NCBI RefSeq assembly: GCF_031458235.1
Contig: NZ_JAVDYB010000001.1
Coordinates: 310,001-374,000 of the forward strand
Reading direction: 5' to 3'
From: Catenuloplanes atrovinosus
GTDB taxonomy: Bacteria; Actinomycetota; Actinomycetes; Mycobacteriales; Micromonosporaceae
DNA: 64,000 nucleotides
Positions 9,364 through 17,613 of this stretch are shown piece after piece (within the stretch, counting starts at the first letter, position 1; each line of letters opens with the position of its first letter). The translations under genes and the position numbers were made by a program. The notes under the pieces were generated by a model. It was not told the DNA's origin and did not search any database. It saw only the letters and a program-made list of their open reading frames with translations.

Positions 9364-10203
9364 ATGGGACGGCAGTATGGACGCGTGCAACACACATCTC
9401 CGGATCCCGTGGACCTGCTGAAAATCGCCGTCGACATCGCCCGCCGCGCCGCGGACACCGCGAGCCGGATGCGCGCCGAGGCGGTCAGCGCCGACATCGG
9501 CACCAAGAGCACCGACACCGACGTGGTGACCGCCGCCGACCGCGCCGTGGAGCGCCAGGTCGCCGAGGAACTGCGCGCGCTGCGGCCCGGCGACGCGCTG
9601 CTCGGTGAGGAGTACGGCTCCACCGAGGCCGCCGGCGACGCCGCGGTCCGCTGGATCGTCGACCCCATCGACGGCACCGTGAACTACCTGTACGGCCTGC
9701 CGCAGTACGCCGTGTCGCTCGCCGCCGAGGTGAACGGCGTGGTGGTGGCCGGCGTGGTGCGCAACGCGGCCACCGGCGACGAGTGGACCGCGACGCTGGG
9801 CGGCGGCGCGTTCCACGACGGGCGACCGGTCCGGGGCTCCCGGCAGACCGTGCTGGGCCAGGCACTGATCGGCACCGGGTTCGGATACGACGCGGCGCGG
9901 CGCGTGCACCAGGCCGCCGTGCTGTCCGGGCTGCTGCCGCACGTGCGCGACATCCGGCGGTGGGGCGCGGCGTCGCTGGACCTGTGCTTCGCGGCCGAAG
10001 GGCTGATCGACGCGTACTACGAGAAGGGCCTCAACCCGTGGGACCACGCGGCCGGCGGCCTGGTGGCGCGCGAGGCGGGGTTGACCGTGGCCGGGCTGGC
10101 GGGCGCCGAGCCCGGGCTGCCGATGGTGATCGCGGCGCCGCCCGCGCTGTTCGGCCCGCTGCACGACCGGCTGGTCGCGCTGGACGCCTCCGGCGGGGCC
10201 TGA
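9364..10203 (+). CDS. suhB: Inositol monophosphatase family protein
   Basis: 279 aa from the ATG at 9364, preceded by GAAGGGGG; a GTG 21 nt later is an alternative start. Mg2+-dependent phosphatase acting on inositol phosphates or related sugar phosphates. The metal-site motifs are present: GEEYG (Glu), WIVDPIDGTVNYLYGLP (DPIDGT signature) and NPWDHAAGGLVAREAG (second signature WDxAAG). In actinobacteria the enzyme supplies inositol for phosphatidylinositol and mycothiol. The position next to sigA matches the M. tuberculosis Rv2701c locus. It ends at a very strong bidirectional terminator. Confidence 0.93.
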   Translation: MGRQYGRVQHTSPDPVDLLKIAVDIARRAADTASRMRAEAVSADIGTKSTDTDVVTAADRAVERQVAEELRALRPGDALLGEEYGSTEAAGDAAVRWIVDPIDGTVNYLYGLPQYAVSLAAEVNGVVVAGVVRNAATGDEWTATLGGGAFHDGRPVRGSRQTVLGQALIGTGFGYDAARRVHQAAVLSGLLPHVRDIRRWGAASLDLCFAAEGLIDAYYEKGLNPWDHAAGGLVAREAGLTVAGLAGAEPGLPMVIAAPPALFGPLHDRLVALDASGGA

Positions 10204-10209
10204 CGGCAT

Positions 10210-10243
10210 CCGGCCGCCGCCCTCGCCGGAGGGCGGCGGCCGG
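10210..10243. terminator. Bidirectional terminator, 15-bp perfect stem
   Basis: CCGGCCGCCGCCCTC (10210-10224) and GAGGGCGGCGGCCGG (10229-10243) with a 4-nt loop GCCG. It lies exactly between the stops of the convergent suhB-like (10203) and LytR_C (10247) genes. Confidence 0.85.
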
Positions 10244-10246
10244 CGC

Positions 10247-10765
10247 TCACGCCGCGCAGGCGCCGGGCGGCACGTCGGCCTGGCCCAGCTCGACCAGCGA
10301 CTGGTTGACCTCGGTGGTGGTGGCGAGCTGCTCGAAGCCGGTGCCGATCACCACGTCCACCACGTCGCTCTCGCGCGTCTCGTCGTACTCGGTCCGCGCG
10401 TTGTCCAGGAAGTACGCCCGGAGCAGGTGGGCGGCGCCGACCGTCTTCGGGCCGTACCGCAGGGTGGCCACGTCGTCGCTGGTCTGCTCGCTGTTCTCCG
10501 GCTTCTCCACCTGGAACTTGCGGTTGGTGAAGTCGGTGGAGACGCGGGCGCCGAGACCGTTCTCGCCGGTAGCGTTGAAGACCTTCAGCTTCACGTCCTT
10601 CGGCTCGGGCAGTGCGACGTTGGCCCGCACATAACCGGCCGGGCACTCCTCGCTCGCGGTGGCCTCGGTCTGCGTGTCCCGCACGAGTGCCACCGCGACG
10701 AACACGACGGCGGCGACGGTCAGCACGCTCAGGACGATGAGCGCCCGCATGCGCGCATAGCTCAT
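10247..10765 (-). CDS. Membrane-anchored LytR_C-domain protein (Cei-like)
   Basis: 172 aa. N-terminal signal anchor at about residues 7-28 (MRALIVLSVLTVAAVVFVAVAL). The extracellular LytR C-terminal domain begins near VKLKVFNATGENGLGARVS. Two Cys residues (ECPAGY and the C-terminal GAC) could form a disulfide. In M. tuberculosis the equivalent gene between suhB and the DUF4193 gene is Rv2700, named cei for cell envelope integrity. Family and position agree; a direct role here is inferred. Convergent with the phosphatase gene. Confidence 0.8.
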   Translation of the reverse strand: MSYARMRALIVLSVLTVAAVVFVAVALVRDTQTEATASEECPAGYVRANVALPEPKDVKLKVFNATGENGLGARVSTDFTNRKFQVEKPENSEQTSDDVATLRYGPKTVGAAHLLRAYFLDNARTEYDETRESDVVDVVIGTGFEQLATTTEVNQSLVELGQADVPPGACAA

Positions 10766-11016
10766 GTTGGTGAGAGCTCCCCGCAGGTGGGTGGTTTTCC
10801 GGTGTCCCGCTGAGGTTAACGCCTAGGGGCCCGGGCCGGGAAAGTGACGACGGTTCCCGGCGTGCCGACGATGATCGACGCGGGGGACCCCCTACCTTGG
10901 TGTCGCCTGAATCACATTGGGAACATCTTGGCGGGCCGGGGCGTACAAGCAACGCACGAGAGCGGTAAGGTACCGCGCTCGCTGGGGGGAGTTTCTTGGT
11001 GAGCTGTCGTCGTGGT

Positions 11017-11046
11017 GTCACCATCAGCATCGTCGCTGAGGGTGAC
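11017..11046 (+). other. Hairpin in the leader of the DUF4193 gene
   Basis: GTCACCATCAGC (11017-11028) pairs with GCTGAGGGTGAC (11035-11046), one mismatch, 6-nt loop. It merges with the palindrome GTGACGTCAC (11043-11052). The 384-bp spacer 10766-11150 otherwise holds no gene I can support. Confidence 0.4.
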
Positions 11047-11150
11047 GTCACAGTGGCAATTCGTGCCAACGTTGGCCGCCAGGGAACCGAACATCGCCGT
11101 GCGGCGTTACAGACGCCGGACGACACATCGATACGGGAGAGTGACAACCG

Positions 11151-11447
11151 ATGGCCACCGACTACGACGCCCCGCGTCGCGACGAGGTCGACCTCGGCGA
11201 GGACAGCCTTGAGGAACTCAAGGCACGTCGCGTCGACTCGCAGTCCGGCGCCGTCGACGTGGATGAGGCCGAGGTAGCCGAGAATTTCGAGCTGCCCGGG
11301 GCCGACCTGGCCGACGAGGAACTGACGGTCAAGGTGCTGCCGATGCAGCAGGACGAGTTCCGCTGCTCGCGGTGCTTCCTGGTGCATCACCGCAGCCAGC
11401 TCGCGCACGAGCGCAACGGCGAGCTGATCTGCCACGAGTGCGCCTGA
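11151..11447 (+). CDS. DUF4193 family protein
   Basis: 98 aa, the usual size of this actinobacteria-specific family. The acidic N-terminal half (DYDAPRRDEVDLGEDSLEEL) precedes a C-terminal zinc-ribbon-like part with CSRCFLVHHRSQLAHE and CHEC (two CxxC pairs). The function is unknown; the Cys pairs suggest metal binding. The ATG follows GGGAGAG. Position between the LytR_C gene and DUF3093/dut matches Rv2699c in M. tuberculosis. Confidence 0.88.
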   Translation: MATDYDAPRRDEVDLGEDSLEELKARRVDSQSGAVDVDEAEVAENFELPGADLADEELTVKVLPMQQDEFRCSRCFLVHHRSQLAHERNGELICHECA

Positions 11448-11666
11448 TCCAGTCAGACGGGAATCGGACCGTACGGGACGAGCACAACCGAATAGGGCAC
11501 ACACCGCCGCGTTGCGGGCCGAAGGTGGGCGGTCCGCGGCGCGGTTATGCCACCGGCCACCGGGTCCGGTGGCGTGGATCTGCTTCACTCGATCCACCCG
11601 CCATGGCCGGCGTGCCGCACCCTCCGGGTGGGTAGTACCGGTCAGCGGATCGAGGCAGGAGGCGAG

Positions 11667-12509
11667 ATGACGGACGGCAGCGACCAGCAGCGCACCAAGT
11701 CCGACGACGTCGTGCCGGCGACCGAGCCGGGCGTGCCGCCCGCCGGGACCGGCGACCCGGAGCGGCTGAGCCAGGCCATCGCGGGCCTAGCCGAGGAGGA
11801 GCTGCCGACGCCGGTGCGCCGGCGGCTGCTCGGGCGCCTCGTCCAGCAGGTGCGGACCAGCGGCGCCGGGCGCATGATCCGCCCCAAGGTGGCGATCCAG
11901 TGGATGGTCGACACGGTCAGCCAGATCGCGCCGTACGTACCGATCCGTGATCTGGAGACGCTGCGCAAGCATCACCCGGGCATGACCGACGAGGAACTGG
12001 CCGACCGTCTGGTGCGCAACGCGTCCCGGGCCACCGCGAGCATCGGCGCGGCCGGTGGCGGCGTCGCCGCGATCGAGTGGGCCGTGCCGCCCACGCTGCT
12101 CTCCACGCCCGTGCTGCTGGCCACGGAGACCGTGGCGGTGGTCGCGGTGGAGCTGAAGCTGATCGGCGAACTGCACGAGATCTACGGGCAGCCGGTGGCC
12201 GGGAGCGCCACCGAGCGGGCCATCTCCATGCTTCAGTCGTGGTCCAGCCAGCGCGGCGTGAACCCGCTGCTGCCCGGCGCGGGTGTGGGGGCGGTGCTCG
12301 GCACGGCCGCGCGCCGCGAGCTGCGCGACATGCTGCTCAAGCGCTTCGGGCGGAACCTGACCACGCTGGGGCCGCTGCTCACCGGCGCGGCCGTCGCCAG
12401 CTACCTCAACCGCCGGGCCACCCGCGGGCTCGGCGACCGGCTCCGCGAGGATCTGCGGACCGGCCGCGGCAAGCTCGGCCCGGGGCCGCGGAGCATCGGG
12501 AAGTCCTAG
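11667..12509 (+). CDS. Conserved hypothetical protein, membrane-associated
   Basis: 280 aa, not recognised to a named family. The start at 11667 follows GCAGGAGGCGAG; the frame is open further upstream but has no ribosome site there. Residues 1-35 are polar. The centre holds a hydrophobic pair of helices (GVAAIEWAVPPTLLSTPVLL, then VAVVAVELKLIGELHEIYG), and another hydrophobic stretch (LGPLLTGAAVASYL) lies near the C-terminus, which ends basic. This suggests a monotopic or hairpin membrane protein. It is inserted between DUF4193 and DUF3093 in the conserved block, and its stop overlaps the convergent DUF3093 stop in a shared CTAG. Confidence 0.7.
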   Translation: MTDGSDQQRTKSDDVVPATEPGVPPAGTGDPERLSQAIAGLAEEELPTPVRRRLLGRLVQQVRTSGAGRMIRPKVAIQWMVDTVSQIAPYVPIRDLETLRKHHPGMTDEELADRLVRNASRATASIGAAGGGVAAIEWAVPPTLLSTPVLLATETVAVVAVELKLIGELHEIYGQPVAGSATERAISMLQSWSSQRGVNPLLPGAGVGAVLGTAARRELRDMLLKRFGRNLTTLGPLLTGAAVASYLNRRATRGLGDRLREDLRTGRGKLGPGPRSIGKS

Positions 12510-13009
12510 GACCCGCCTTGTTCCTTGGCGTCCAGCACGGCCTGTGCCAGCGCGACCGGATGACGCGTGCTGACCACCCAGTACGGCGTGGGGTCGGCCG
12601 GGTCGTCCAGCAGCACCTGGACCGCGCCGGAGATCCACGGGCGCTGCACCACGAACGCCAGCGGGTCCGCCGCCACGCCGAGGATCTCCCGGCGGCCCTC
12701 CGCGTCCAGCGGGACCACGTCGGAGACGAACCGGACCGGCAGGTGCGCGTCGTCGACCAGCAGCGACGTCTCGCCCTCCGGGCCCGGGCCGACCCCGACC
12801 CGGATGCGGCCGAGCGCCCAGAGGCCGAGCGCGGTCAGCGGCAGCAGCACGGCGAACGGCAGCCACGCGCGCAGGCCGGGCGCGCCCAGCCACACCTCCA
12901 TGGCCAGCGCGGCCGCGGCCGCGAGCGCGACGATCCAGAGCCACCAGGTGACGGTCAGGCGCTCGCGATAGAGGGCGGGCTGCGACGATCGGGTGCCGGG
13001 GGGTGCCAC
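12506..13009 (-). CDS. DUF3093 family membrane protein
   Basis: 167 aa. Two adjacent transmembrane helices at about residues 20-67 (TVTWWLWIVALAAAAALAMEV, then LPFAVLLPLTALGLWALG). A soluble C-terminal half ends with WVVSTRHPVALAQAVLDAK, typical of DUF3093. The function is unknown. The GTG start at 13009 is divergent from dut 89 bp away. Equivalent to Rv2698 by position. Confidence 0.85.
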   Translation of the reverse strand: MAPPGTRSSQPALYRERLTVTWWLWIVALAAAAALAMEVWLGAPGLRAWLPFAVLLPLTALGLWALGRIRVGVGPGPEGETSLLVDDAHLPVRFVSDVVPLDAEGRREILGVAADPLAFVVQRPWISGAVQVLLDDPADPTPYWVVSTRHPVALAQAVLDAKEQGGS

Positions 13010-13098
13010 GCCAGCCAGGGTACGAGTGCTTCGCGCGGCGCGGCACGGCAGGATATGTGGGTCCGCGAAAACGCCGTCGACGATGAGGACCCGAAGCC

Positions 13099-13554
13099 GT
13101 GACCGAAACCGTGCCCGTGCCGCTGCTGCGACTCGACCCGGACCTGCCGATGCCCTCCTACGCGCACCCGGGGGACGCGGGCGCCGACCTCTACGCGGCG
13201 GAGGACGTGGAGCTGGCGCCGGGCCACCGCGCGCTGGTGAAGACCGGCGTGGCGCTGGCCCTGCCGGAGGGGTACGTGGGGCTGGTGCACCCGCGGTCCG
13301 GCCTGGCCGCGCGGCTGGGTGTGACGCTGCTGAACGCGCCCGGTACGGTCGACGCCGGCTACCGGGGGGAGATCCTGGTGAACCTCATCAACCACGATCC
13401 GGCGTCGACCGCGAAGATCGCGCGGGGCGACCGGATCGCGCAGTTGGTCGTGCAGCGCGTGTCCCGGGCGGTCTTCGAGGCGGTCGACGCGCTGCCGGAG
13501 TCGGTGCGGGGCGACGGCGGGCACGGGTCGACCGGCGGGCACGCGGCTCTCTAA
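13099..13554 (+). CDS. dut: dUTP diphosphatase
   Basis: 151 aa homotrimeric-type dUTPase; hydrolyses dUTP to dUMP and pyrophosphate, keeping uracil out of DNA and feeding dTMP synthesis. All five motifs are visible: [11 protein letters not shown] (1), [11 protein letters not shown] (2), [14 protein letters not shown] (3), [12 protein letters not shown] (4) and the Gly-rich C-terminal [11 protein letters not shown] (5) that closes over the active site. The GTG start is weakly supported by a ribosome site. It is followed 43 bp later by DUF3710. Confidence 0.96.
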   Translation: MTETVPVPLLRLDPDLPMPSYAHPGDAGADLYAAEDVELAPGHRALVKTGVALALPEGYVGLVHPRSGLAARLGVTLLNAPGTVDAGYRGEILVNLINHDPASTAKIARGDRIAQLVVQRVSRAVFEAVDALPESVRGDGGHGSTGGHAAL

Positions 13555-13597
13555 CCTTCGACATCTACGACATTTCGGTTAATCCGGAAAGGTAATC

Positions 13598-14284
13598 ATG
13601 GCGATCTTCAATCGGGGCGGGCGTCACGCGCGCGCCGAGGACACCCCGATCCCGACCGGCTCGGAGTCGGGCGCGACCACCGGGCCGTACGACGCGGCGG
13701 ACGCGCCCGACGACGTTCAGCGCCTCGACCTGGGCAGCATGAAGATTCCGGCGGTGCCCGGCGTCGAGGTGCGCGTCCAGGCCGGGCCCGAGGGCGTGGT
13801 GCAGCAGGTCGTGCTCGGCGAAGGACCCAGCACGCTCCAGCTGATCGCGGTCGCGGCGCCGCGCAGCGAGGGCATCTGGGACGAGGTGCGCGAGGAGGTC
13901 GGCGGCTCGCTCGCGGCCCAGGGCGGACAACTGCAGGAGGCGGAGGGGCCGTACGGCGTCGAGCTGCTGGCCCGGGTACCCACTCCGAACGGTCCGGTGG
14001 ACCTGCGGATCGCCGGCATCGACGGACCGCGGTGGATGGTGCAGGCCGTGTTCCAGGGACCGGTCGCGACCACGCCGGCCAGCGCGCCACTGCTCGGCGA
14101 GTGCCTGCGCGGGCTGGTGGTGGACCGCGGCCAGGAGGCGAAGCCGGTGAAGGAGCCGCTGCCGCTGCGCCTGCCAAAGGAGGTGGCCGCGCAGGGACCC
14201 GACGGGGCCGCGACGCCACCGGCACCACCGGCGCCGCCCGCCGATGAGCCGCGTCGGCGACCGTCGCCGCGACCGCGTTCCTGA
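13598..14284 (+). CDS. DUF3710 family protein
   Basis: 228 aa. The conserved centre includes RLDLGSMKIPAVPGVEVRV, GIWDEVREEV and IDGPRWMVQAVFQG, the hallmark segments of DUF3710. The C-terminal 40 residues are Pro/Ala/Arg-rich and probably disordered. The function is unknown. It always accompanies dut and the OB-fold gene in actinobacteria (Rv2696c in M. tuberculosis), suggesting a role in nucleotide or DNA metabolism, by inference. The ATG follows GGAAAGG. Confidence 0.88.
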   Translation: MAIFNRGGRHARAEDTPIPTGSESGATTGPYDAADAPDDVQRLDLGSMKIPAVPGVEVRVQAGPEGVVQQVVLGEGPSTLQLIAVAAPRSEGIWDEVREEVGGSLAAQGGQLQEAEGPYGVELLARVPTPNGPVDLRIAGIDGPRWMVQAVFQGPVATTPASAPLLGECLRGLVVDRGQEAKPVKEPLPLRLPKEVAAQGPDGAATPPAPPAPPADEPRRRPSPRPRS

Positions 14285-14378
14285 TCGTTTACGGGGCGTA
14301 CTCTGGTCGCGGGTTTGTCCTGACCGGCCGCCGGGGCCCCGGTGGAGGCCAGCGTCGAGAAGGAGTGAGGCCCGCACC

Positions 14379-14759
14379 ATGACGATCGACGAACGCCGGT
14401 CGCCGCTGCGGCGGTTCATTCAGCGGCTGACCGCCTCCGAGGCCGAACTGCACGCGGAGGAGTTGCAGCGGGAGAGCGCCGAGTGCGGCGCGATCCCGGT
14501 CGGCACGTGCAGCCGCGGCCAGCGGGTCTCCGTGTCCGGCCGGCTGCGCACGGTGGTCTACACGCCCCGGACCAACCTGCCGACGCTGGAGGCGGACCTC
14601 TACGACGGCAGCGACGTCATCACGCTCGTCTGGCTCGGTCGCCGGCACATAGCCGGGATCGAGCCGGGCCGGCAGCTGACGGCCCGGGGGCGAGTCGCCG
14701 TCCGAGATGACCGTAAAGTCATTTACAACCCTCATTACGAGCTGGAAGCGCCCAGGTGA
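14379..14759 (+). CDS. OB-fold nucleic-acid-binding protein
   Basis: 126 aa. A short N-terminal helix (SPLRRFIQRLTASEAELHAEE) is followed by a single OB-fold domain (about residues 40-125) containing GQRVSVSGRLRTVVYTP and LEADLYDGSDVITLVWLGRR, resembling RecG/aspartyl-tRNA-synthetase wedge domains. It likely binds single-stranded DNA or RNA; the partner is unknown. The start follows AAGGAG. The stop overlaps the GTG of the next gene, so translation is coupled. Equivalent to Rv2694c by order. Confidence 0.82.
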   Translation: MTIDERRSPLRRFIQRLTASEAELHAEELQRESAECGAIPVGTCSRGQRVSVSGRLRTVVYTPRTNLPTLEADLYDGSDVITLVWLGRRHIAGIEPGRQLTARGRVAVRDDRKVIYNPHYELEAPR

Positions 14760-15502
14760 GCATGACCGGTCCCGACAGAGCAACCGATCCGTACTCGCCC
14801 GGTTCCGTCCGGGATGCCATGGCGGCCTCTTCTCCGTCGCCTGCTCCTGCTCCTTCTCCGGAGCAGGAGGAGGAGCGCATTCCGACCATGTCGGAGCAGA
14901 TGGCGGAGCAACTCGGCGGCGTTCGCGGGCTGATCGAGACCAGCATCCCGGTCTGCGCGTTCGTCGTGCTAAACCTGGTGTGGGACCTCTACCCGGCGAT
15001 CTTCGGCGCGGTCGGCACGGCGGTGGCGATCGCCATCTACCGCCTGATCCGCAAGCAGCCGGTACGGCACGCGATCAACGGCCTGTTCGGCATCGCGCTC
15101 GGTGCGTACCTGGCCGCCCGCTCCGGCGAGGCCCGGGATTTCTACCTGCCGGGCATCCTGCTGACGTTCGCCCAGGCCGCCGTGATGATCATTTCGGTGG
15201 CGGTGCGGAAGCCGTTGATCGGCTATATCTGGGCAATCATCGCGGCCGGCGGCAAACACGACTGGCGGCACCATCCGGCGCTGTTCCGCACGTTCCAGTG
15301 GCTGACGCTGGCGTGGGCGGCATCCCTGATTCTTCGTGCGGGCATCCAGGGCGCTCTGTGGATCGCCAAGCAGCCCGATCTCCTGGGAATCGCACGCATC
15401 GTGATCAGCTGGCCGACATATGTCGGCATGCTGGCACTGACGGTGTGGGCGGTTCGCCGCACACTGAAGGCCTCCCCCATGCCGGCCCCGGACGCCACCT
15501 GA
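14756..15502 (+). CDS. DUF3159 family integral membrane protein
   Basis: 248 aa. Residues 1-60 are a Pro/Ser-rich cytoplasmic tail. About six hydrophobic segments follow, including SIPVCAFVVLNLVWDLYPAI, FGAVGTAVAIAIYRLIR and PGILLTFAQAAVMIISVAV. The conserved HDWRHHPALFRTFQWLT loop is typical of DUF3159. The function is unknown (Rv2693c equivalent). The GTG at 14756 overlaps the OB-fold stop; an ATG two codons later is also possible. A weak 6-bp hairpin follows at 15509-15527. Confidence 0.85.
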   Translation: MSMTGPDRATDPYSPGSVRDAMAASSPSPAPAPSPEQEEERIPTMSEQMAEQLGGVRGLIETSIPVCAFVVLNLVWDLYPAIFGAVGTAVAIAIYRLIRKQPVRHAINGLFGIALGAYLAARSGEARDFYLPGILLTFAQAAVMIISVAVRKPLIGYIWAIIAAGGKHDWRHHPALFRTFQWLTLAWAASLILRAGIQGALWIAKQPDLLGIARIVISWPTYVGMLALTVWAVRRTLKASPMPAPDAT

Positions 15503-15695
15503 CACGTTCCGGCGTGGGGTGCGCCGGCGCGCGGTTGTCTCGGGTGCCGTCGCCGCTGTGGGTTCCTCGCGTGCCCGGGAATCGCGGCTCGTCTGATTCC
15601 GCGGTCGGCCGGCTGCTTGGCGGGTGCGCCGGTCGATCTCGCGGCCTCGCGCTCGTAGCGGCCGGGAGCCGCAGCGCTAGATCGCGGGTCCCCCC

Positions 15696-15857
15696 GGGAC
15701 CGTGGGGCTTCTAGGCCACGGGACCGTGGGGGTTCTTACGCCGCGGGACCGTGGGGGTTCTAGGCCGCGGGACCGTGGGGGTTCTTACGCCGCGGGACCG
15801 TGGGGGTTCTAGGCCGCGGGACCGTGGGGGTTCTAGGCCGCGGGGCCGTGGGGCTGC
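15696..15857. repeat. Tandem array with alternating 24/25-bp units
   Basis: Units beginning GGGACCGTGGGG start at 15696, 15720, 15745, 15769, 15794 and 15818, with a degenerate one at 15842. The 24-bp units end TTCTAGGCCRC and the 25-bp units end TTCTTACGCCGC; types alternate and then the 24-bp form repeats. The surrounding 15503-16934 spacer carries no supported gene. Confidence 0.85.
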
Positions 15858-16027
15858 GGGACCGCAGGGCTGCCAGATCCGGGGCCGCGGGCCCGCTAGT
15901 TCGCGCGGCTTCTAGATCGCCGGACCACGGGACTGCTAGATCGCGGGGTTACGGCACCGTGGGTATTCGGTCTGCGGCCGGAAGGTCGCCGTATTGAGGG
16001 CGAGAGTTGATCGTCCATTGTGGCGAT

Positions 16028-16076
16028 GTGAGGCTCAGGCACGTAATTCCGGCCGAATAACGTGCCTGGGCCTCAC
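16028..16076. repeat. Long inverted repeat, 17-bp arms
   Basis: GTGAGGCTCAGGCACGT (16028-16044) against ACGTGCCTGGGCCTCAC (16060-16076), one mismatch. The 15-nt loop contains CGGCCG and is itself partly symmetric. There is no U run on either side. The AT content is locally higher than in the flanks. Confidence 0.65.
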
Positions 16077-16320
16077 AAAGTGAGCGATTGAGCCCGTTTA
16101 TAGGAAAGCTCGTCGCTCGTGGGCGCGCAGTCCCTTGGTTATTGCGGCGATGTGTGGGCGGGCGCTGAATCGCGTCCCCAATATGCCGAAATTTCGGGCG
16201 CGGAGCGCCCGGGCGATCGTCCTGGATGCGCGGCTGTTCACGCGACGCTACGACGGGCCGCGCGCCTGCTCCAGGCCGGGCTTCGCCGGGTCGAGCCACT
16301 GATTCACGCGAATGACGGCA

Positions 16321-16488
16321 CGGCGCCATACGGATGGCGGTGAGTCGCGCGAGCAGGAGGTCCGGCGCCATACGGGCGTCGGTGAGTCGCGCGAGCAGTA
16401 GGTCCGGCGCCATACGGATGGCGGTGAGTCGCGCGAGCAGGAGGTCCGGCGCCATACGGATGGCGGTGAGTCGCGCAAGCAGGAGGTC
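16321..16488. repeat. Four tandem 42-bp repeats
   Basis: Units start at 16321, 16363, 16405 and 16447, each CGGCGCCATACGG(A/G)... then GGTGAGTCGCGC and AGCAG(G/T)AGGTC, nearly identical. A fifth partial copy begins at 16489. The period is a multiple of three, so open frames run through it on several frames, but no start site or conserved protein is apparent. Confidence 0.9.
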
Positions 16489-16544
16489 CGGCGCCGGTTG
16501 GCGCTGCGGGCGGCGGCGGGACCTTCGGTGTGCTGGACCGGGTG

Positions 16545-16623
16545 CGGGACCGGCAGGGAGGCCGGCCACGGCCGAGCGGTGCCCGCGGGAGCATGCGGAA
16601 AGCGGGCACGCCGGAAGCGGGAA
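16545..16623 (-). repeat. Dispersed intergenic element, copy C
   Basis: On the minus strand it begins TTCCCGCTTCCGGCGTGCC, then GCATGCTCCCGCGGGCACCG and CCTCCCTGCCGGTCCCG. It lies directly beside the 42-bp array. Confidence 0.8.
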
Positions 16624-16747
16624 ATAAACATCGCGAGGTCCCGGCGAGATGGGCGGAGACTCGGCGTAATCGGACAGCATCTTGTCCTGGCTGCTGACAC
16701 CGCCCGTGCCCGGCAGCCGGTAATCGGAGCCCGATCGCGGAGACTCG

Positions 16748-16850
16748 CTGCCGCTGCCGCTGCCGCTGCCGCTGCCGCTGCCGGCGCCGCTGCCGGTGCC
16801 GGTGCCGCTGCCGCTGCCGGCGCCAGTGCCGGTGCCGGTGTCGATGTCCG
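16748..16850. repeat. CTGCCG-type hexanucleotide run
   Basis: About 17 near-perfect hexamers of CTGCCG with GTGCCG and GCGCCG variants. This is low-complexity sequence prone to slippage, about 85 bp beyond the end of the minus-strand trkA gene. Confidence 0.8.
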
Positions 16851-16934
16851 GTTTCGTGGGCGCCGGGTGGAGTGCTGTGCCGGCTGCCGCGTGTGGGGCG
16901 GCAGCCGGTAGTGAGTGGCCCGGGACGACGTGGG

Positions 16935-17612
16935 TTAGACGTCGTGGATGGCGGAGGGGCCGAGGATGACGGCGCGGACGGAGTCTTCCACCTCGGCGGT
17001 GCAGACGAAGATGAGTTCGTCGCCGGCTTCGAGGGGGTCGTCGGGGCGGGGGACGAGGACGCGTTTGCCGCGGAGGATGGCGGTGAGGGCGGAGTCGCGG
17101 GGGAGGGGGACGGCGTGGACGGGCTGGCCGACGTAGGGGGCGTCCGGGGGGAGGGTGATCTCGACGAGGTTGGCCTCGCCCTGGCGGAAGGTCATCAGGC
17201 GGACCAGGTCGCCGACCGTCACGGCCTCCTCGACCAGGGCGGCCATCAGGCGCGGCGTGCTGACCGCGACGTCGACGCCCCACTGGTCGGTGAAGAGCCA
17301 TTCGTTCTCGGCGCGGTTTATCCGGGCGACCACCCGGCCGACGGCGAACTCGGTCTTGGCGAGCAGCGAGACCACCAGGTTGACCTTGTCGTCGCCGGTG
17401 GCGGCCACGACCACGTCGCACTGGGCGATCTCGGCCTCCTCCAGGCTGGCGACCTCGCAGGCGTCGGCGAGGACCCATTCGGCCTGCGGTACGCGTTCGG
17501 GGCGGAGCATGCGGGGCTCGCGCTCGAGGAGCATGACCTCGTGGCCGTTGCCGACCAGCTCCTGGGCGATGGAGCGGCCGACGTTGCCGGCTCCGGCGAT
17601 GGCGACGCGCAT
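16935..17612 (-). CDS. trkA: TrkA-type potassium regulatory subunit (CeoC-like)
   Basis: 225 aa, one RCK unit: an N-terminal Rossmann domain starting MRVAIAGAGNVGRSIAQEL (GxGxxG NAD site) and a C-terminal TrkA_C domain (about 140-220, VEITLPPDAPYVGQPVHAVPLP). Cytosolic RCK proteins gate potassium transporters in response to nucleotides. The start at 17612 places the GxGxxG at the N-terminus and follows GAAGGAA. It lies one base after the preceding trkA gene, so the two form an operon like ceoB-ceoC of M. tuberculosis. Confidence 0.92.
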   Translation of the reverse strand: MRVAIAGAGNVGRSIAQELVGNGHEVMLLEREPRMLRPERVPQAEWVLADACEVASLEEAEIAQCDVVVAATGDDKVNLVVSLLAKTEFAVGRVVARINRAENEWLFTDQWGVDVAVSTPRLMAALVEEAVTVGDLVRLMTFRQGEANLVEITLPPDAPYVGQPVHAVPLPRDSALTAILRGKRVLVPRPDDPLEAGDELIFVCTAEVEDSVRAVILGPSAIHDV

Positions 17613-17613
17613 G

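Noticed and set aside
12965-13554. Alternative frames covering dut
   Set aside because: Dut motifs 1-5 are all in the frame 13099-13554; other frames give low-complexity sequence.
16119-16343. 74-codon ORF in the 15.5-16.9 kb spacer
   Set aside because: No ribosome site, ends inside the 42-bp array, and composition follows local GC rather than coding bias.
15696-16488. CRISPR array
   Set aside because: Units are contiguous with no unique spacers, and no cas genes are nearby; these are plain tandem repeats.
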